A DNA stretch of 64,000 bases from Lutibacter litoralis (GTDB lineage Bacteria > Bacteroidota > Bacteroidia > Flavobacteriales > Flavobacteriaceae): assembly GCF_014646675.1 (NCBI RefSeq), contig NZ_BMNS01000002.1, positions 310,001-374,000 on the forward strand. The letters run 5' to 3'. Below the pieces are notes generated by a model. The model did no database searches. It had not been told where the DNA came from and saw only the letters and a list, made by a program, of their open reading frames with translations. The position numbers were made by a program, and so were the translations under genes. Position 1 is the first letter of the stretch; every line of letters starts with the position of its first letter. Positions 53,054 through 61,660 of this stretch are shown here, one piece after another.

Positions 53054-53239
53054 ATGTTTAGCAAAGGACAACTAATTTTCGCCGCTTTATTTGTAATAGC
53101 ATTTACAATTTTAATGATTTGGAGCTATAGAAAAGATATAAAAATTCATAAAAAACATTATAAAAATTCCTTTATTGTTATAATTGCCGTTTTTTTAATA
53201 ATTGCTATTTTCACGTTAATCACCTTTTCTTTACACTAA
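53054..53239 (+). CDS. Small two-helix membrane protein (61 residues)
   Basis: The frame encodes two hydrophobic helices (about residues 7-23 and 39-58) joined by a basic loop with SYRKDIKIHKKHYKNS. The loop is likely cytoplasmic. A consensus -7 box lies upstream and a weak terminator follows the stop. Similar short proteins are common in Flavobacteriaceae, but I know of no function. It is clearly better supported than chance frames of this length. Confidence 0.7.
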   Translation: MFSKGQLIFAALFVIAFTILMIWSYRKDIKIHKKHYKNSFIVIIAVFLIIAIFTLITFSLH

Positions 53240-53262
53240 CACTAAACTTGTGTTTGTTTTTT
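53238..53262 (+). terminator. Weak terminator after the small membrane protein gene
   Basis: AACAC (53238-53242) pairs with GTGTT (53250-53254), followed by GTTTTTTCTT. The stem is only five pairs, so the call is tentative; it starts at the stop codon. Confidence 0.4.
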
Positions 53263-53317
53263 CTTAAACCTAATGTATCAATATATTAGACTGTCTTAAT
53301 TTCAAAATTCACAATAC

Positions 53318-53335
53318 TGTATAAACGTTTATACA
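53318..53335. promoter_or_regulatory. Perfect 18-base palindrome with LacI-type centre
   Basis: TGTATAAACGTTTATACA is fully symmetric with a central CG. The form TGTnnAAACGTTTnnACA resembles operators of LacI/GalR-family regulators. It lies 100 bases upstream of the truncated lemA gene, in a 195-base gap that otherwise holds nothing I recognise. No LacI-type regulator is encoded in the window. Confidence 0.55.
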
Positions 53336-53434
53336 TCCTAAATTTAATTTAATACACTATTAAAAACCAATAAAATATGGTATCTTAGTATTTCATATCT
53401 AAAAGATTAATAATCCTATAAATTCAATATAATT

Positions 53435-53665
53435 ATGAATCTAATAATTTCTAATTTAGGTATTCTTTTAGTTTTAGCTTTTTTATTTGTAAAAACTTTT
53501 AACCATTTTGTAAAAACCAACAATGCAGTTAAAGATGCATGGAGCAATATAGCTGTTGCTTTAAAATATCACTACAATTTAACTCCAATCCTTGATGAAA
53601 CTTTAAAAGGCTATGCCCAACACGAAAAAACAACACTAGAATGTGTTATACATACCAGAAATTAG
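53435..53665 (+). pseudogene. Truncated LemA-family gene (N-terminal 76 residues)
   Basis: The frame begins like LemA: one membrane helix (residues 4-22), then NAVKDAWSNIAVALKYHYN, LTPILDETLKGYAQHEKTT and LECVIHTRN. LemA proteins are normally about 180-200 residues; here a TAG comes right after the conserved TLExVxxAR-like motif. The next 30 bases lead straight into another gene and show no LemA sequence in any frame, so the rest is deleted, not frameshifted. It may be a relic or a short expressed peptide. Confidence 0.65.
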
Positions 53666-53694
53666 TAATCGCGTTAACATTAAATTTTTAAAAT

Positions 53695-54705
53695 ATGAAA
53701 TTTTTAAAATACTTCATCCTTTTTCTACTAATAGTGTCTATTGGAGCTGCAATTTATATTGCCACGCTAAATGGCAAATACGACATAAAAAGTTCAAGAG
53801 TTATAAAGGCTCCAGCGGCACTTATTTTTGAAAACATCAACAATCTTAAAAACTGGCAACATTGGGGACCTTGGTACGAAATAGATCCAACAATTGTTGC
53901 AAGTTACCCAGAAATAACATCTGGCGTTGGCGCATCTTATTCTTGGACAGGTAAAGACGGAACTGGCTCTATTAAAACAGTTTCATTAGTGCCAAATAAA
54001 GGGCTTATTCAACAAATAGATTTTGGCACAGGAAGTACGCCTGAAGTTTATTGGGATATTACCGAAACCGAATTAGGGAATAAAGTTACTTGGGGAATGC
54101 GTGGAGAGAGTTCTTTTACCGAAAAAGCATATTGGTTAACACAAGGCGGTATTGAAAAAAATATGATACCAATTTATAAGAGAGGTCTCAAATTATTGGA
54201 ACAACATATTTTTAGTGAAATGAATAAACATTCTTTTAAAATTATTGGTGAAGTAGATTATGGAGGTGGGTTTTATATGTATCAATCAACTTCTTGTAAA
54301 ATTGAAGATGTAAATAAAAAAATGAAGAAAATGTTTGAATCTGTTATAAATTATATGGATAAAAACTCAATAGAAGCTTCAGGAAAACCTTTTTTATTAA
54401 CACATAATTGGGATGAGATGAACAACACCACAATGTTCTCAACTTGCGTTCCTGTTAAAGAAAGAGTTATAACAACTGGAAATGTTTTAACAGGTTTTTT
54501 AGAACCTCAAAAAACATTTAAAACAATTTTTTATGGAAGCTATCAGTATTCAAGCAAAGCTTGGGAAGCGGCATACAAAGAATTAGCAAATCAAGGATTT
54601 ACTACATTGGAAAACAGCGAACCTTTTGAAGTGTATACTGTAGGTTCAAACGACAATCCAAATCCTGCAAAATGGGTAACTGAAATTTACATTCCAATAA
54701 ATTAA
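53695..54705 (+). CDS. SRPBCC domain fused to GyrI-like domain, membrane anchored
   Basis: A 336-residue protein. After an N-terminal hydrophobic segment (residues 4-22) comes an SRPBCC/polyketide-cyclase domain (about 28-165: SSRVIKAPAALIFENINNLKNW, in part, and GPWYEIDPTI). The second half (about 180-336) is a GyrI-like effector-binding domain (YGGGFYMYQSTSCKI, ENSEPFEVYTV, TEIYIPI). Both folds bind small hydrophobic ligands. The role is unknown. It follows the lemA stub after 29 bases and precedes the aldehyde dehydrogenase. Confidence 0.82.
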   Translation: MKFLKYFILFLLIVSIGAAIYIATLNGKYDIKSSRVIKAPAALIFENINNLKNWQHWGPWYEIDPTIVASYPEITSGVGASYSWTGKDGTGSIKTVSLVPNKGLIQQIDFGTGSTPEVYWDITETELGNKVTWGMRGESSFTEKAYWLTQGGIEKNMIPIYKRGLKLLEQHIFSEMNKHSFKIIGEVDYGGGFYMYQSTSCKIEDVNKKMKKMFESVINYMDKNSIEASGKPFLLTHNWDEMNNTTMFSTCVPVKERVITTGNVLTGFLEPQKTFKTIFYGSYQYSSKAWEAAYKELANQGFTTLENSEPFEVYTVGSNDNPNPAKWVTEIYIPIN

Positions 54706-54737
54706 TTTAAACTAATAAAACCTCTCAAACAATTTTA

Positions 54738-56105
54738 ATGCATCAAATTGTAACAAAACAAAAAGCATTTTTTAATACAAATGCCACTAAAAATATATCC
54801 TTCAGAATTGAACAACTTCAAAAATTAGAAAAAGTTCTAAAAAAAAATGAACAGCTTTTAAATGAAGCTATTTTTAATGATTTTAAAAAATCTGAATTTG
54901 AGAATTACGCCACAGAACTAGGGATAATTTATAGTGAAATTAATACAGCTTGTAAAAAATTGCATAAATGGGCTAGTACAAAAAAAGTAACAACAAACTT
55001 TTTAAATTTTCCTGGAAAAAGTTATATAATTCCTGAGCCATTAGGTGTTACACTTATTATTGGTGCATGGAATTATCCTTACCAATTGTCTATTTCCCCT
55101 GCAATTTCAGCAATTGCAGCTGGAAACACAGTTATCTTAAAACCAAGTGAGATTTCGATTGCTACAAGCGCACTTTTAACAAAAATTATAAATAACACAT
55201 TTGATCCTGCAATTTTTACAGTTGTTGAAGGAGGAATTCCAGAAACTACTGAATTATTAAATGAAAAGTTTGATAAAATATTTTTTACAGGAAGCACAAC
55301 TATCGGAAAGATAGTTTATAAAGCTGCTGCAAAAAATTTAATCCCAGTTACTTTAGAACTTGGTGGAAAAAGCCCTGCAATAATTGATAAAACATGTAAT
55401 TTAAAAATTTGTGTAAAAAGATTGGTTTGGGCAAAATTTTTAAATGCCGGACAAACCTGCATTGCTCCAGATTATGTTTGTGTTGATGCCTCAATTAAAT
55501 CTGAATTTTTAAAACAACTTACACTTGAAATTAATGCTTCAAATTTTAAAATTGAAAACAGTAATTATGTTCAAATAATTAATAAAAAAAATATGAAACG
55601 ACTTGTTTCATTAATAGATCCAGAAAAAATATATTTAGGAGGATTGTATAATTTTGAAGAAAATAGTATTGACCCAACTATTTTAACCGATGTAAGTTTT
55701 TATGATACAATTATGGAAGATGAAATATTTGGGCCTATACTTCCAATTATAACTTATAAAAATATTGATGAAATTATAACGCAAATAAAACTAAAACCAA
55801 AGCCATTGGCGTGTTATATTTTTTCAAACAGCACTGCATTTATTAAAAAGATTGAAAAAGAAATTTCATTTGGTTCTGGTGCCATAAACGATGCCATAAT
55901 GCAAATATCAAACGAAAATTTACCTTTTGGAGGTGTTGGACACAGCGGTATTGGATCGTATCACGGAGAATATGGGTTTAAAACATTTTCACATTATAAA
56001 TCCATTTTAAAAAAAAGCACTTGGTTTGAACCTAATTTAAAATATTTTCCACTTACCGATTTAAAACTAAAAATTATTAAGTTTTTAATGCATTTTAAGT
56101 TATAA
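54738..56105 (+). CDS. Class 3 aldehyde dehydrogenase
   Basis: A 455-residue aldehyde dehydrogenase of the ALDH3/AlkH type, which oxidises medium and long-chain fatty aldehydes. Seen: PEPLGVTLIIGAWNYPYQLS, the base Glu in TLELGGKSPAI, the nucleophile Cys in NAGQTCIAPDYV, and GGVGHSGIGSYHGEYGFKTF. The C-terminus has a basic, amphipathic tail, as in membrane-associated members. It lies 32 bases after the SRPBCC-GyrI gene on the same strand. Confidence 0.9.
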   Translation: MHQIVTKQKAFFNTNATKNISFRIEQLQKLEKVLKKNEQLLNEAIFNDFKKSEFENYATELGIIYSEINTACKKLHKWASTKKVTTNFLNFPGKSYIIPEPLGVTLIIGAWNYPYQLSISPAISAIAAGNTVILKPSEISIATSALLTKIINNTFDPAIFTVVEGGIPETTELLNEKFDKIFFTGSTTIGKIVYKAAAKNLIPVTLELGGKSPAIIDKTCNLKICVKRLVWAKFLNAGQTCIAPDYVCVDASIKSEFLKQLTLEINASNFKIENSNYVQIINKKNMKRLVSLIDPEKIYLGGLYNFEENSIDPTILTDVSFYDTIMEDEIFGPILPIITYKNIDEIITQIKLKPKPLACYIFSNSTAFIKKIEKEISFGSGAINDAIMQISNENLPFGGVGHSGIGSYHGEYGFKTFSHYKSILKKSTWFEPNLKYFPLTDLKLKIIKFLMHFKL

Positions 56106-56122
56106 ATTTAATAGTTGATTTT

Positions 56123-56686
56123 CTAAACTTCTTGGTGTCTAAAACAACTTGTAACGTGATCGTTTACCATTCCTGTAGCTTGCATATGTGCATACATTAC
56201 TGTTGAACCAACAAATTTAAACCCACGCTTTTTTAAATCTTTTGAAATAGTATCTGAAAGTGCTGTAGTTGCCGGAACTTCTTTTAACGTTTTATAAGTG
56301 TTTTTTAAAGGCTTTTCATTTACAAACTCCCAAATATACTTTGAAAAAGAACCAAATTCCTTTTGAATTTCCATAAAAGCAACTGCATTTGAAATTGTTG
56401 CCTTAATTTTTAATTTATTTCTTATAATACCTTTATTTTTAATTAGTTCGTTAAATTTAACTTTATTATAGGTTGCTATTTTTTTATAATCAAAACCATC
56501 AAAAGCAGCTCTAAAATTCTCTCGTTTTCTAAGAATTGTTATCCAACTTAGGCCAGCCTGAAAAGTTTCCAAAATTAAAAATTCAAATAATTTTGCATCA
56601 TCAAAAACAGGAACACCCCATTCTTTATCGTGGTATTCAACATAAAGTGGATCGTTTCCACACCAATCACATCGTTGCGTAATCAT
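56123..56686 (-). CDS. tag: DNA-3-methyladenine glycosylase I
   Basis: Removes 3-methyladenine from DNA to start base-excision repair. The 187-residue protein has the zinc ligands spread over both ends: RCDWCGNDPLYVEYHDKEWG at the start and NDHVTSCFRH at the end. LFEFLILETFQAGLSWITIL contains the glycosylase pocket, and KFVGSTVMYAHMQATGMVND the conserved helix. Length and motifs are normal. Confidence 0.95.
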   Translation of the reverse strand: MITQRCDWCGNDPLYVEYHDKEWGVPVFDDAKLFEFLILETFQAGLSWITILRKRENFRAAFDGFDYKKIATYNKVKFNELIKNKGIIRNKLKIKATISNAVAFMEIQKEFGSFSKYIWEFVNEKPLKNTYKTLKEVPATTALSDTISKDLKKRGFKFVGSTVMYAHMQATGMVNDHVTSCFRHQEV

Positions 56687-56780
56687 ATTTAATTAAAATT
56701 TAGTAAACTAAAATAGGTAAAAAACTCAAAAAGAAGTTTCTAAATCTTGTAAACTTTTAAAGCATTTTTTTAATTCTATA

Positions 56781-56788
56781 TAATTTTG
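56781..56788 (+). promoter_or_regulatory. -7 promoter element of the 42-residue membrane protein gene
   Basis: TAATTTTG, exact TAnnTTTG match 12 bases before the ATG at 56801. Confidence 0.5.
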
Positions 56789-56800
56789 TAAATTATAGCT

Positions 56801-56929
56801 ATGAAAAACAAAAAAAGGAAGAAATATTATTTTCAGAATAAGATGTTAAACCTTAAAGGAAATCTGCTTTTGGCATTTATATTTATTATAATAAGTATAA
56901 TAGGATACATAGTTTATACACTAATTTAA
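56801..56929 (+). CDS. Small single-helix membrane protein (42 residues)
   Basis: A 42-codon frame starts at ATG 56801 directly after a consensus -7 box and ends at TAA 56929. The protein opens with a basic, aromatic stretch MKNKKRKKYYFQNKM and continues with one helix, LLLAFIFIIISIIGYIVYT. It resembles the small protein at 43732-43869 in plan. I know of no family or function. The gap from 56930 to the tRNA (57145) holds nothing else except a hairpin. Confidence 0.5.
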   Translation: MKNKKRKKYYFQNKMLNLKGNLLLAFIFIIISIIGYIVYTLI

Positions 56930-57106
56930 TAATCTATTATATAAGTTATACATCCGTTTAATCATTAACTTTAAAAATATCTAAGAAGGTTGGATAAATA
57001 TTCCTATATTGAAGTAGCACTGAAATATAAAAAAAGATACTAGCAAAGGATTAAAAAAGTTTGCGCATTTTATTGTAAAATACGACACACTAATTTCTCT
57101 TAAAAT

Positions 57107-57140
57107 GCAAAAGCCTGATAATCTAAAGACTATCAGGCTT
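57107..57140 (-). terminator. Hairpin downstream of tRNA-Gln, probable terminator
   Basis: AAGCCTGATA (57111-57120) and TATCAGGCTT (57131-57140) pair perfectly around ten bases. On the minus strand it is followed by TTTTGCATTTTA, an interrupted T tract. It starts six bases beyond the tRNA. Confidence 0.65.
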
Positions 57141-57145
57141 ATCAG

Positions 57146-57216
57146 TTGACCTACAAGGACTCGAACCTTGACTGACGATACCAAAAACCGGAGTGCTACC
57201 ATTACACCATAGGTCA
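57146..57216 (-). tRNA. tRNA-Gln (anticodon TTG)
   Basis: On the minus strand the acceptor arms TGACCTA and TAGGTCA pair over seven bases, the D arm is GTGT...GCAC, the T arm CAAGG-TTCGAGT-CCTTG is perfect, and the anticodon loop TTTTGGT gives TTG, reading CAA (Gln). The variable loop has four bases. The outermost pair of the anticodon stem is a C-U mismatch. The 3' CCA is not encoded. Confidence 0.9.
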
Positions 57217-57327
57217 TTTTGCGGGTGCAAATTTAGAGTAAAGTTTTTATTTCACAAATAAATTTTACATTTTTTTTTAATAAAAATATTTCCATCTTTA
57301 TTTTAGTACTTTATTAACTATTGAAAG

Positions 57328-57353
57328 AAACGTAAACTTAAATAGTTACGTTT
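57328..57353. promoter_or_regulatory. Inverted repeat upstream of the DUF2723 gene
   Basis: AAACGTAA (57328-57335) and TTACGTTT (57346-57353) are perfect reverse complements across ten bases, 37 bases before the ATG at 57390. The place fits an operator near the promoter. Confidence 0.4.
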
Positions 57354-57389
57354 AATTTTATTAAATTCGCCACGTACTAAATTTATTCT

Positions 57390-60300
57390 ATGAATTCATT
57401 AAATTTTACAAAATGGAACACCATTCTTGGTTGGGCAACATTTACAATTGCATTAATCACTTATTCATTAACTTTAGAGCCAACGGTTAGTTATTGGGAT
57501 TGCGGTGAATATATTGCAACATCTGTAAAATTGCAAGTTGGGCATCCGCCTGGAGCACCTTTATTTCAAATGTTAGGTGCTTTTTTCGCAATGTTTACTT
57601 CTGATGTAACTCATATTGCCAAAATGGTAAACTTTATGTCTGCACTCGCTAGTGCATTTACCATTTTATTTATGTTCTGGACAATTACAATGTTGGCCCA
57701 AAAATTAATCTTAAAATCATCTGAGATCACTAAAAGTACGTCAATCGCTATTTTAGGTAGTGCTGTTGTTGGTGCTTTAACTTTTACGTTTTCCGACAGT
57801 TTTTGGTTTAGTGCAGTTGAAGGAGAAGTTTATGCAATGTCTTCATTTTTAATGGCATTGTTATTTTGGCTAGGCCTACATTGGGAAGCCGAAATTGGAA
57901 AACCTGGTGGAGATAAATGGCTATTATTAATTAGTTTTGTGGTAGGTTTATCTTTTGGAGTACACATATTATCATTGCTTGTAATCCCTTCAATTGTATT
58001 TCTTTACATCTATAAAAAATATAAAAATTTAAATGCTAAACAATTTATAATTGCTAATGCAATAGCAATTTTGGTATTGCTTTTTGTTTTTAAAATGCTG
58101 TTCCCTTACACTTTAAAATACTTTAGTGCGTTGGAGTTGTTTTTTGTAAATTCAATCGGATTACCTTTTAATTCTGGAAGTATAATAGCGGGTGTTATTT
58201 TAATTGCGGCATTTTATGTTGGATTAACTTATACACACAAAAACAATAAAGTTGAAGCCAACACTATACTACTTTCAATATTATTTATTATGATTGGTTT
58301 TTCTTCTTGGATGATGCTTCCAATAAGAGCGAACGCCAATACCACCATTAACGAAAACAATCCTTCTAGTGCACGAGAATTACTTGCCTATTACGATAGA
58401 GAACAATATGGAGACGCAAGTGTGTTTTACGACACCTATTATTCGATTATATTTAATAGAGAAACCGATAAAAGCAATCCTACTAAAGATGATAAACCTA
58501 AATACGAGAAGGATGAAAAACTAGGAAAATACGTTATTGTAAATCATTATAAAGATGCGTTACCAAACTATAGCGATAAACATAAAGGTATAATTCCTAG
58601 AATGGTAAGTACAGATGCATCTGTAATAAAAAATTACAAAGCTATTGCTGGTATTCCTGAAAACAGTAAAAGAAGACCAACTTTTATTGAAAATATTAAA
58701 TATATGATCGATTTTCAATTTGGTTATATGTATGGAAGATATTTTCTATGGAATTTTGTTGGAAAGCAAAACGACGAACAAGGAAACCTAGATTTACAAA
58801 ACGGAAATTGGTTAAGCGGTATTAAATTTATTGATGAATTACATTTAGGGCCGCAATCTAACTTGCCTTCCGATGTAAAAAATAACAAAGGAAGAAATAC
58901 CTATTTTTTCTTACCGTTTATTTTAGGTTTTATAGGACTTCTATTTCATCTTAAAAGAGATAAAAACGATTTTTATGTACTGCTCTTATTCTTTGCCTTT
59001 ACAGGTTTAGCAATTATTTTTTATACAAATCCAAAACCTTTTGAACCTAGAGAACGAGATTATGCAGTGGTTGGTTCTTTCTATATTTTTGCAATTTGGG
59101 TTGGATTTGGAGTACTTGCAATTTTCGAAAAACTAAAAAAATATGCAAATCAAAATTCCGTTGCTATAGCAGTTTCTGTTTTAAGTTTATTAGCTGTTCC
59201 TACACTTATGGCTTCACAAAACTGGGACGATCACGATAGATCTAACAGATATACTTCTCATTTAAATGCAAAAGCATATTTAGATTCTTGCGATGAAAAT
59301 GCCATCTTATTTACAATTGGTGATAACGATACGTTTCCACTTTGGTATATGCAAGAAGTTGAAAATTACAGAACAGACATGAAATTGGTTAATACCAGTT
59401 TATTCCAAACAGATTGGTATATAGATCAAATGAAACGTAAAACGTATGAAGCTGATCCAATTCCATCTCAATTAACACACAATCAATACAAACTTGGCTC
59501 TTTGGATGTAGCATATTATTTTGAAGAAATATTTCCACAATTAAAAGATTCTGTAGTAGATATTGATTATTTTATGAAATGGATTGCAAGTGACAAAGAC
59601 GTAACTTATTACGATTTAGATGATGATGGTATTCCAGAAAAAGTATTGCCCTCTAATAAAATTAGAATTCCAGTTAACAAAGAAGCAGTTTTAAATAATG
59701 GTATTGTTGCAGCAAAAGACGCTCATTTAATTGTGCCTTATATTGATATTGAAATTAGCAGTGCTATTACTAAAAATAGAATTTTAATGCTCGATATTTT
59801 AGCAAATAACAATTGGGAAAAACCAATCTATTTTACAGGTGGTGCGCAAGCTGATGAAGAATATATTTGGCTTAAAGATTATTTACAATTAGACGGAATG
59901 ACCTATAAATTAGTGCCAATTTTTACTAAGAACGATGGCAATTTCTTTGAAATGGGTAGAATAAATACAGACATTATGTATAAAAATGTTAAAAAATGGG
60001 ATTGGAGAAACATCACAGATGACAACATATATTTAGATATTGAAACACGTAAAAATTCTGTTACTTACCGAAATAATATGGAGCGCTTGGCAAGAGAATT
60101 AATAAGAGAAGATAAACCTGAAAAAGCACTTGAAATTTTAGATGTTTCTTTAGAAAAAATGCCTGTAAATAAATTTGGACATTACAGTATGTTAATTTCT
60201 TATATAGATTTGTATTATATTTTAGAAGAAACAGAAAAAGCACGAAAATTAACTTCAGAGTTAAAAACTGTTCTACAAGAAAAACTAGTGTATTTTAGTC

Positions 60301-60479
60301 AGTTTGATGAAACAAATATTGATATAGTTTTTGATCAAATTGAACGTAATTTTTTAATGTATGACCAAATTGTAAGGTCTTCAGTTAAATTTGATGATGA
60401 AACATATGGCGAAGAAATTAAAAGCGAGTATGTGCAGTACTTAAAACTCTTCGATTTTTTAATGGCTGAAGAAGAATAG
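57390..60479 (+). CDS. DUF2723 (TMEM260-like) membrane glycosyltransferase
   Basis: A 1029-residue membrane protein. About 11-13 helices fill the first 600 residues; the rest is soluble. The first loop carries TVSYWDCGEYIATSVKLQ and VGHPPGAPLFQM, with the acidic pair expected of GT-C enzymes; DWDD-like QNWDDHDRSNRYTS and the ILFTIGDNDTFPLWY stretch are also conserved. A TPR-like helical region closes the protein. DUF2723 is related to the animal O-mannosyltransferase TMEM260, so a protein O-glycosylation role is likely but unproven. It is transcribed alone. Confidence 0.85.
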   Translation: MNSLNFTKWNTILGWATFTIALITYSLTLEPTVSYWDCGEYIATSVKLQVGHPPGAPLFQMLGAFFAMFTSDVTHIAKMVNFMSALASAFTILFMFWTITMLAQKLILKSSEITKSTSIAILGSAVVGALTFTFSDSFWFSAVEGEVYAMSSFLMALLFWLGLHWEAEIGKPGGDKWLLLISFVVGLSFGVHILSLLVIPSIVFLYIYKKYKNLNAKQFIIANAIAILVLLFVFKMLFPYTLKYFSALELFFVNSIGLPFNSGSIIAGVILIAAFYVGLTYTHKNNKVEANTILLSILFIMIGFSSWMMLPIRANANTTINENNPSSARELLAYYDREQYGDASVFYDTYYSIIFNRETDKSNPTKDDKPKYEKDEKLGKYVIVNHYKDALPNYSDKHKGIIPRMVSTDASVIKNYKAIAGIPENSKRRPTFIENIKYMIDFQFGYMYGRYFLWNFVGKQNDEQGNLDLQNGNWLSGIKFIDELHLGPQSNLPSDVKNNKGRNTYFFLPFILGFIGLLFHLKRDKNDFYVLLLFFAFTGLAIIFYTNPKPFEPRERDYAVVGSFYIFAIWVGFGVLAIFEKLKKYANQNSVAIAVSVLSLLAVPTLMASQNWDDHDRSNRYTSHLNAKAYLDSCDENAILFTIGDNDTFPLWYMQEVENYRTDMKLVNTSLFQTDWYIDQMKRKTYEADPIPSQLTHNQYKLGSLDVAYYFEEIFPQLKDSVVDIDYFMKWIASDKDVTYYDLDDDGIPEKVLPSNKIRIPVNKEAVLNNGIVAAKDAHLIVPYIDIEISSAITKNRILMLDILANNNWEKPIYFTGGAQADEEYIWLKDYLQLDGMTYKLVPIFTKNDGNFFEMGRINTDIMYKNVKKWDWRNITDDNIYLDIETRKNSVTYRNNMERLARELIREDKPEKALEILDVSLEKMPVNKFGHYSMLISYIDLYYILEETEKARKLTSELKTVLQEKLVYFSQFDETNIDIVFDQIERNFLMYDQIVRSSVKFDDETYGEEIKSEYVQYLKLFDFLMAEEE

Positions 60480-60549
60480 CAATTTACTAAAATGAAACGA
60501 GCATGTTCAAATTTTATCACCCTACGGAATGATTAATAGCGAACAGCAT

Positions 60550-60574
60550 GCCTGTGCTGAGCGGAGTCGAAGTG
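60550..60574 (+). repeat. GC-rich intergenic repeat-like element
   Basis: GCCTGTGCTGAGCGGAGTCG, continuing AAGTG, stands out as GC-rich in an AT-rich gap (60480-60604). Sequences of the type CTGAGCGGAGTCGAAGTG are known to me as high-copy intergenic repeats in many Bacteroidota. Only one copy is in this window. Confidence 0.5.
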
Positions 60575-60604
60575 TGAATAATAAAAAACAATAGATATAA
60601 TCAC

Positions 60605-61264
60605 ATGAAATCTTATTTTATAAAAACTCCAAACCTATTAAAAATCATCTTTAATAAATGGGTTTGGAGTTTTTCTTCAAAAGAAAAAACTATTTACCTA
60701 ACTTTTGATGATGGCCCAACACCCGAAATAACGGAGTGGACATTAAACCAATTAAAAAATCACAATGCAAAAGCTACTTTTTTTTGTATTGGAAAAAATG
60801 TAGAAAAGCACCCTGAAATTTTTCAAAAAATAATTGAGTCAAAACAAGCTATAGGTAATCACACGTATAATCACCTAAACGGATGGAAAACCAATTTCCA
60901 AGATTATTTTATAAATTTTAAACAAGCCAATAAAACCATATCTAATAATTTTAATCTGTATTCAAAATCACAAAAAAAACTTACAAAGTTGTTCCGTCCA
61001 CCCTATGGAAGAATTTCACTAAAACAGAGTGAAAAAATTAGAAAGGACGGTTATAAAATAATTATGTGGGATGTATTAAGTGCAGATTTCGACACAACAA
61101 TTTCGAATAAAGATTGTTTAAAAAATGTTATTCAAAATATAAAAAATGGGAGTATTGTTGTTTTTCATGACAGCAAAAAAGCAAGTGAAAAACTAAAATA
61201 TGTATTGCCAAAAATATTGGAATACTATTCGGACAAAGGATATAGTTTTAAAACAATTGATTAA
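60605..61264 (+). CDS. Polysaccharide deacetylase (NodB domain)
   Basis: A 219-residue carbohydrate esterase family 4 protein. The metal triad is complete: LTFDDGPTPEITEW with the catalytic and metal Asp, GNHTYNHL with two His, then RPPYGRISLKQ. VVFHDSKKA supplies the last His. No signal peptide is seen, so it may act in the cytoplasm or leave by another route. It probably removes acetyl groups from a polysaccharide or peptidoglycan sugar. Confidence 0.9.
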   Translation: MKSYFIKTPNLLKIIFNKWVWSFSSKEKTIYLTFDDGPTPEITEWTLNQLKNHNAKATFFCIGKNVEKHPEIFQKIIESKQAIGNHTYNHLNGWKTNFQDYFINFKQANKTISNNFNLYSKSQKKLTKLFRPPYGRISLKQSEKIRKDGYKIIMWDVLSADFDTTISNKDCLKNVIQNIKNGSIVVFHDSKKASEKLKYVLPKILEYYSDKGYSFKTID

Positions 61265-61276
61265 GAAATAAACCTA

Positions 61277-61573
61277 CTAAACGTATTGCTGCACTAAGCT
61301 AATTAAAGAATTTGCGTCTTGATCTCCAGATTGTCTCCATTTCATTTCACCATCTTTATAAATAATAAAGGTCGGATTTCCTTTAATTCTTAAAGCATTT
61401 GCTAATGTTTCGTTTTTTTCAATATCAATTTTAATCACTTTAGCTTTATCACCAAGTGCAGCTGCAACATCTCGCAAAACAGAATGCAAATCATTAGAGT
61501 CTTCTTCCCATTCTGCATAAAAATCGATTAAAACAGGAATCTCAGAACTTATTAATTCTCCAAATTTTGTCAT
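61277..61573 (-). CDS. Thioredoxin-fold protein lacking the CxxC active site
   Basis: A 98-residue single thioredoxin domain: VLIDFYAEW before the active site, VIKIDIEKNETLA, the cis-Pro loop KGNPTFIIYKDGE and a normal C-terminal helix. Where thioredoxins have WCxxC, this protein has WEEDS (Trp22, Glu23, Ser26), and there is no Cys anywhere in the chain. It cannot do thiol chemistry and is more likely a binding or assembly factor. It stands alone. Confidence 0.85.
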   Translation of the reverse strand: MTKFGELISSEIPVLIDFYAEWEEDSNDLHSVLRDVAAALGDKAKVIKIDIEKNETLANALRIKGNPTFIIYKDGEMKWRQSGDQDANSLISLVQQYV

Positions 61574-61660
61574 AATTTATTATATTTTTATAGACTATAG
61601 CTGCAAAAAAACAGGCCGTATATATACAAATGTACTATTTTAAATTAAAATAATAGATAG

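Noticed and set aside
60335-60520. Minus-strand frames opposite the end of the DUF2723 gene
   Set aside because: They mirror the coding strand of a clear gene and show no protein-like features.
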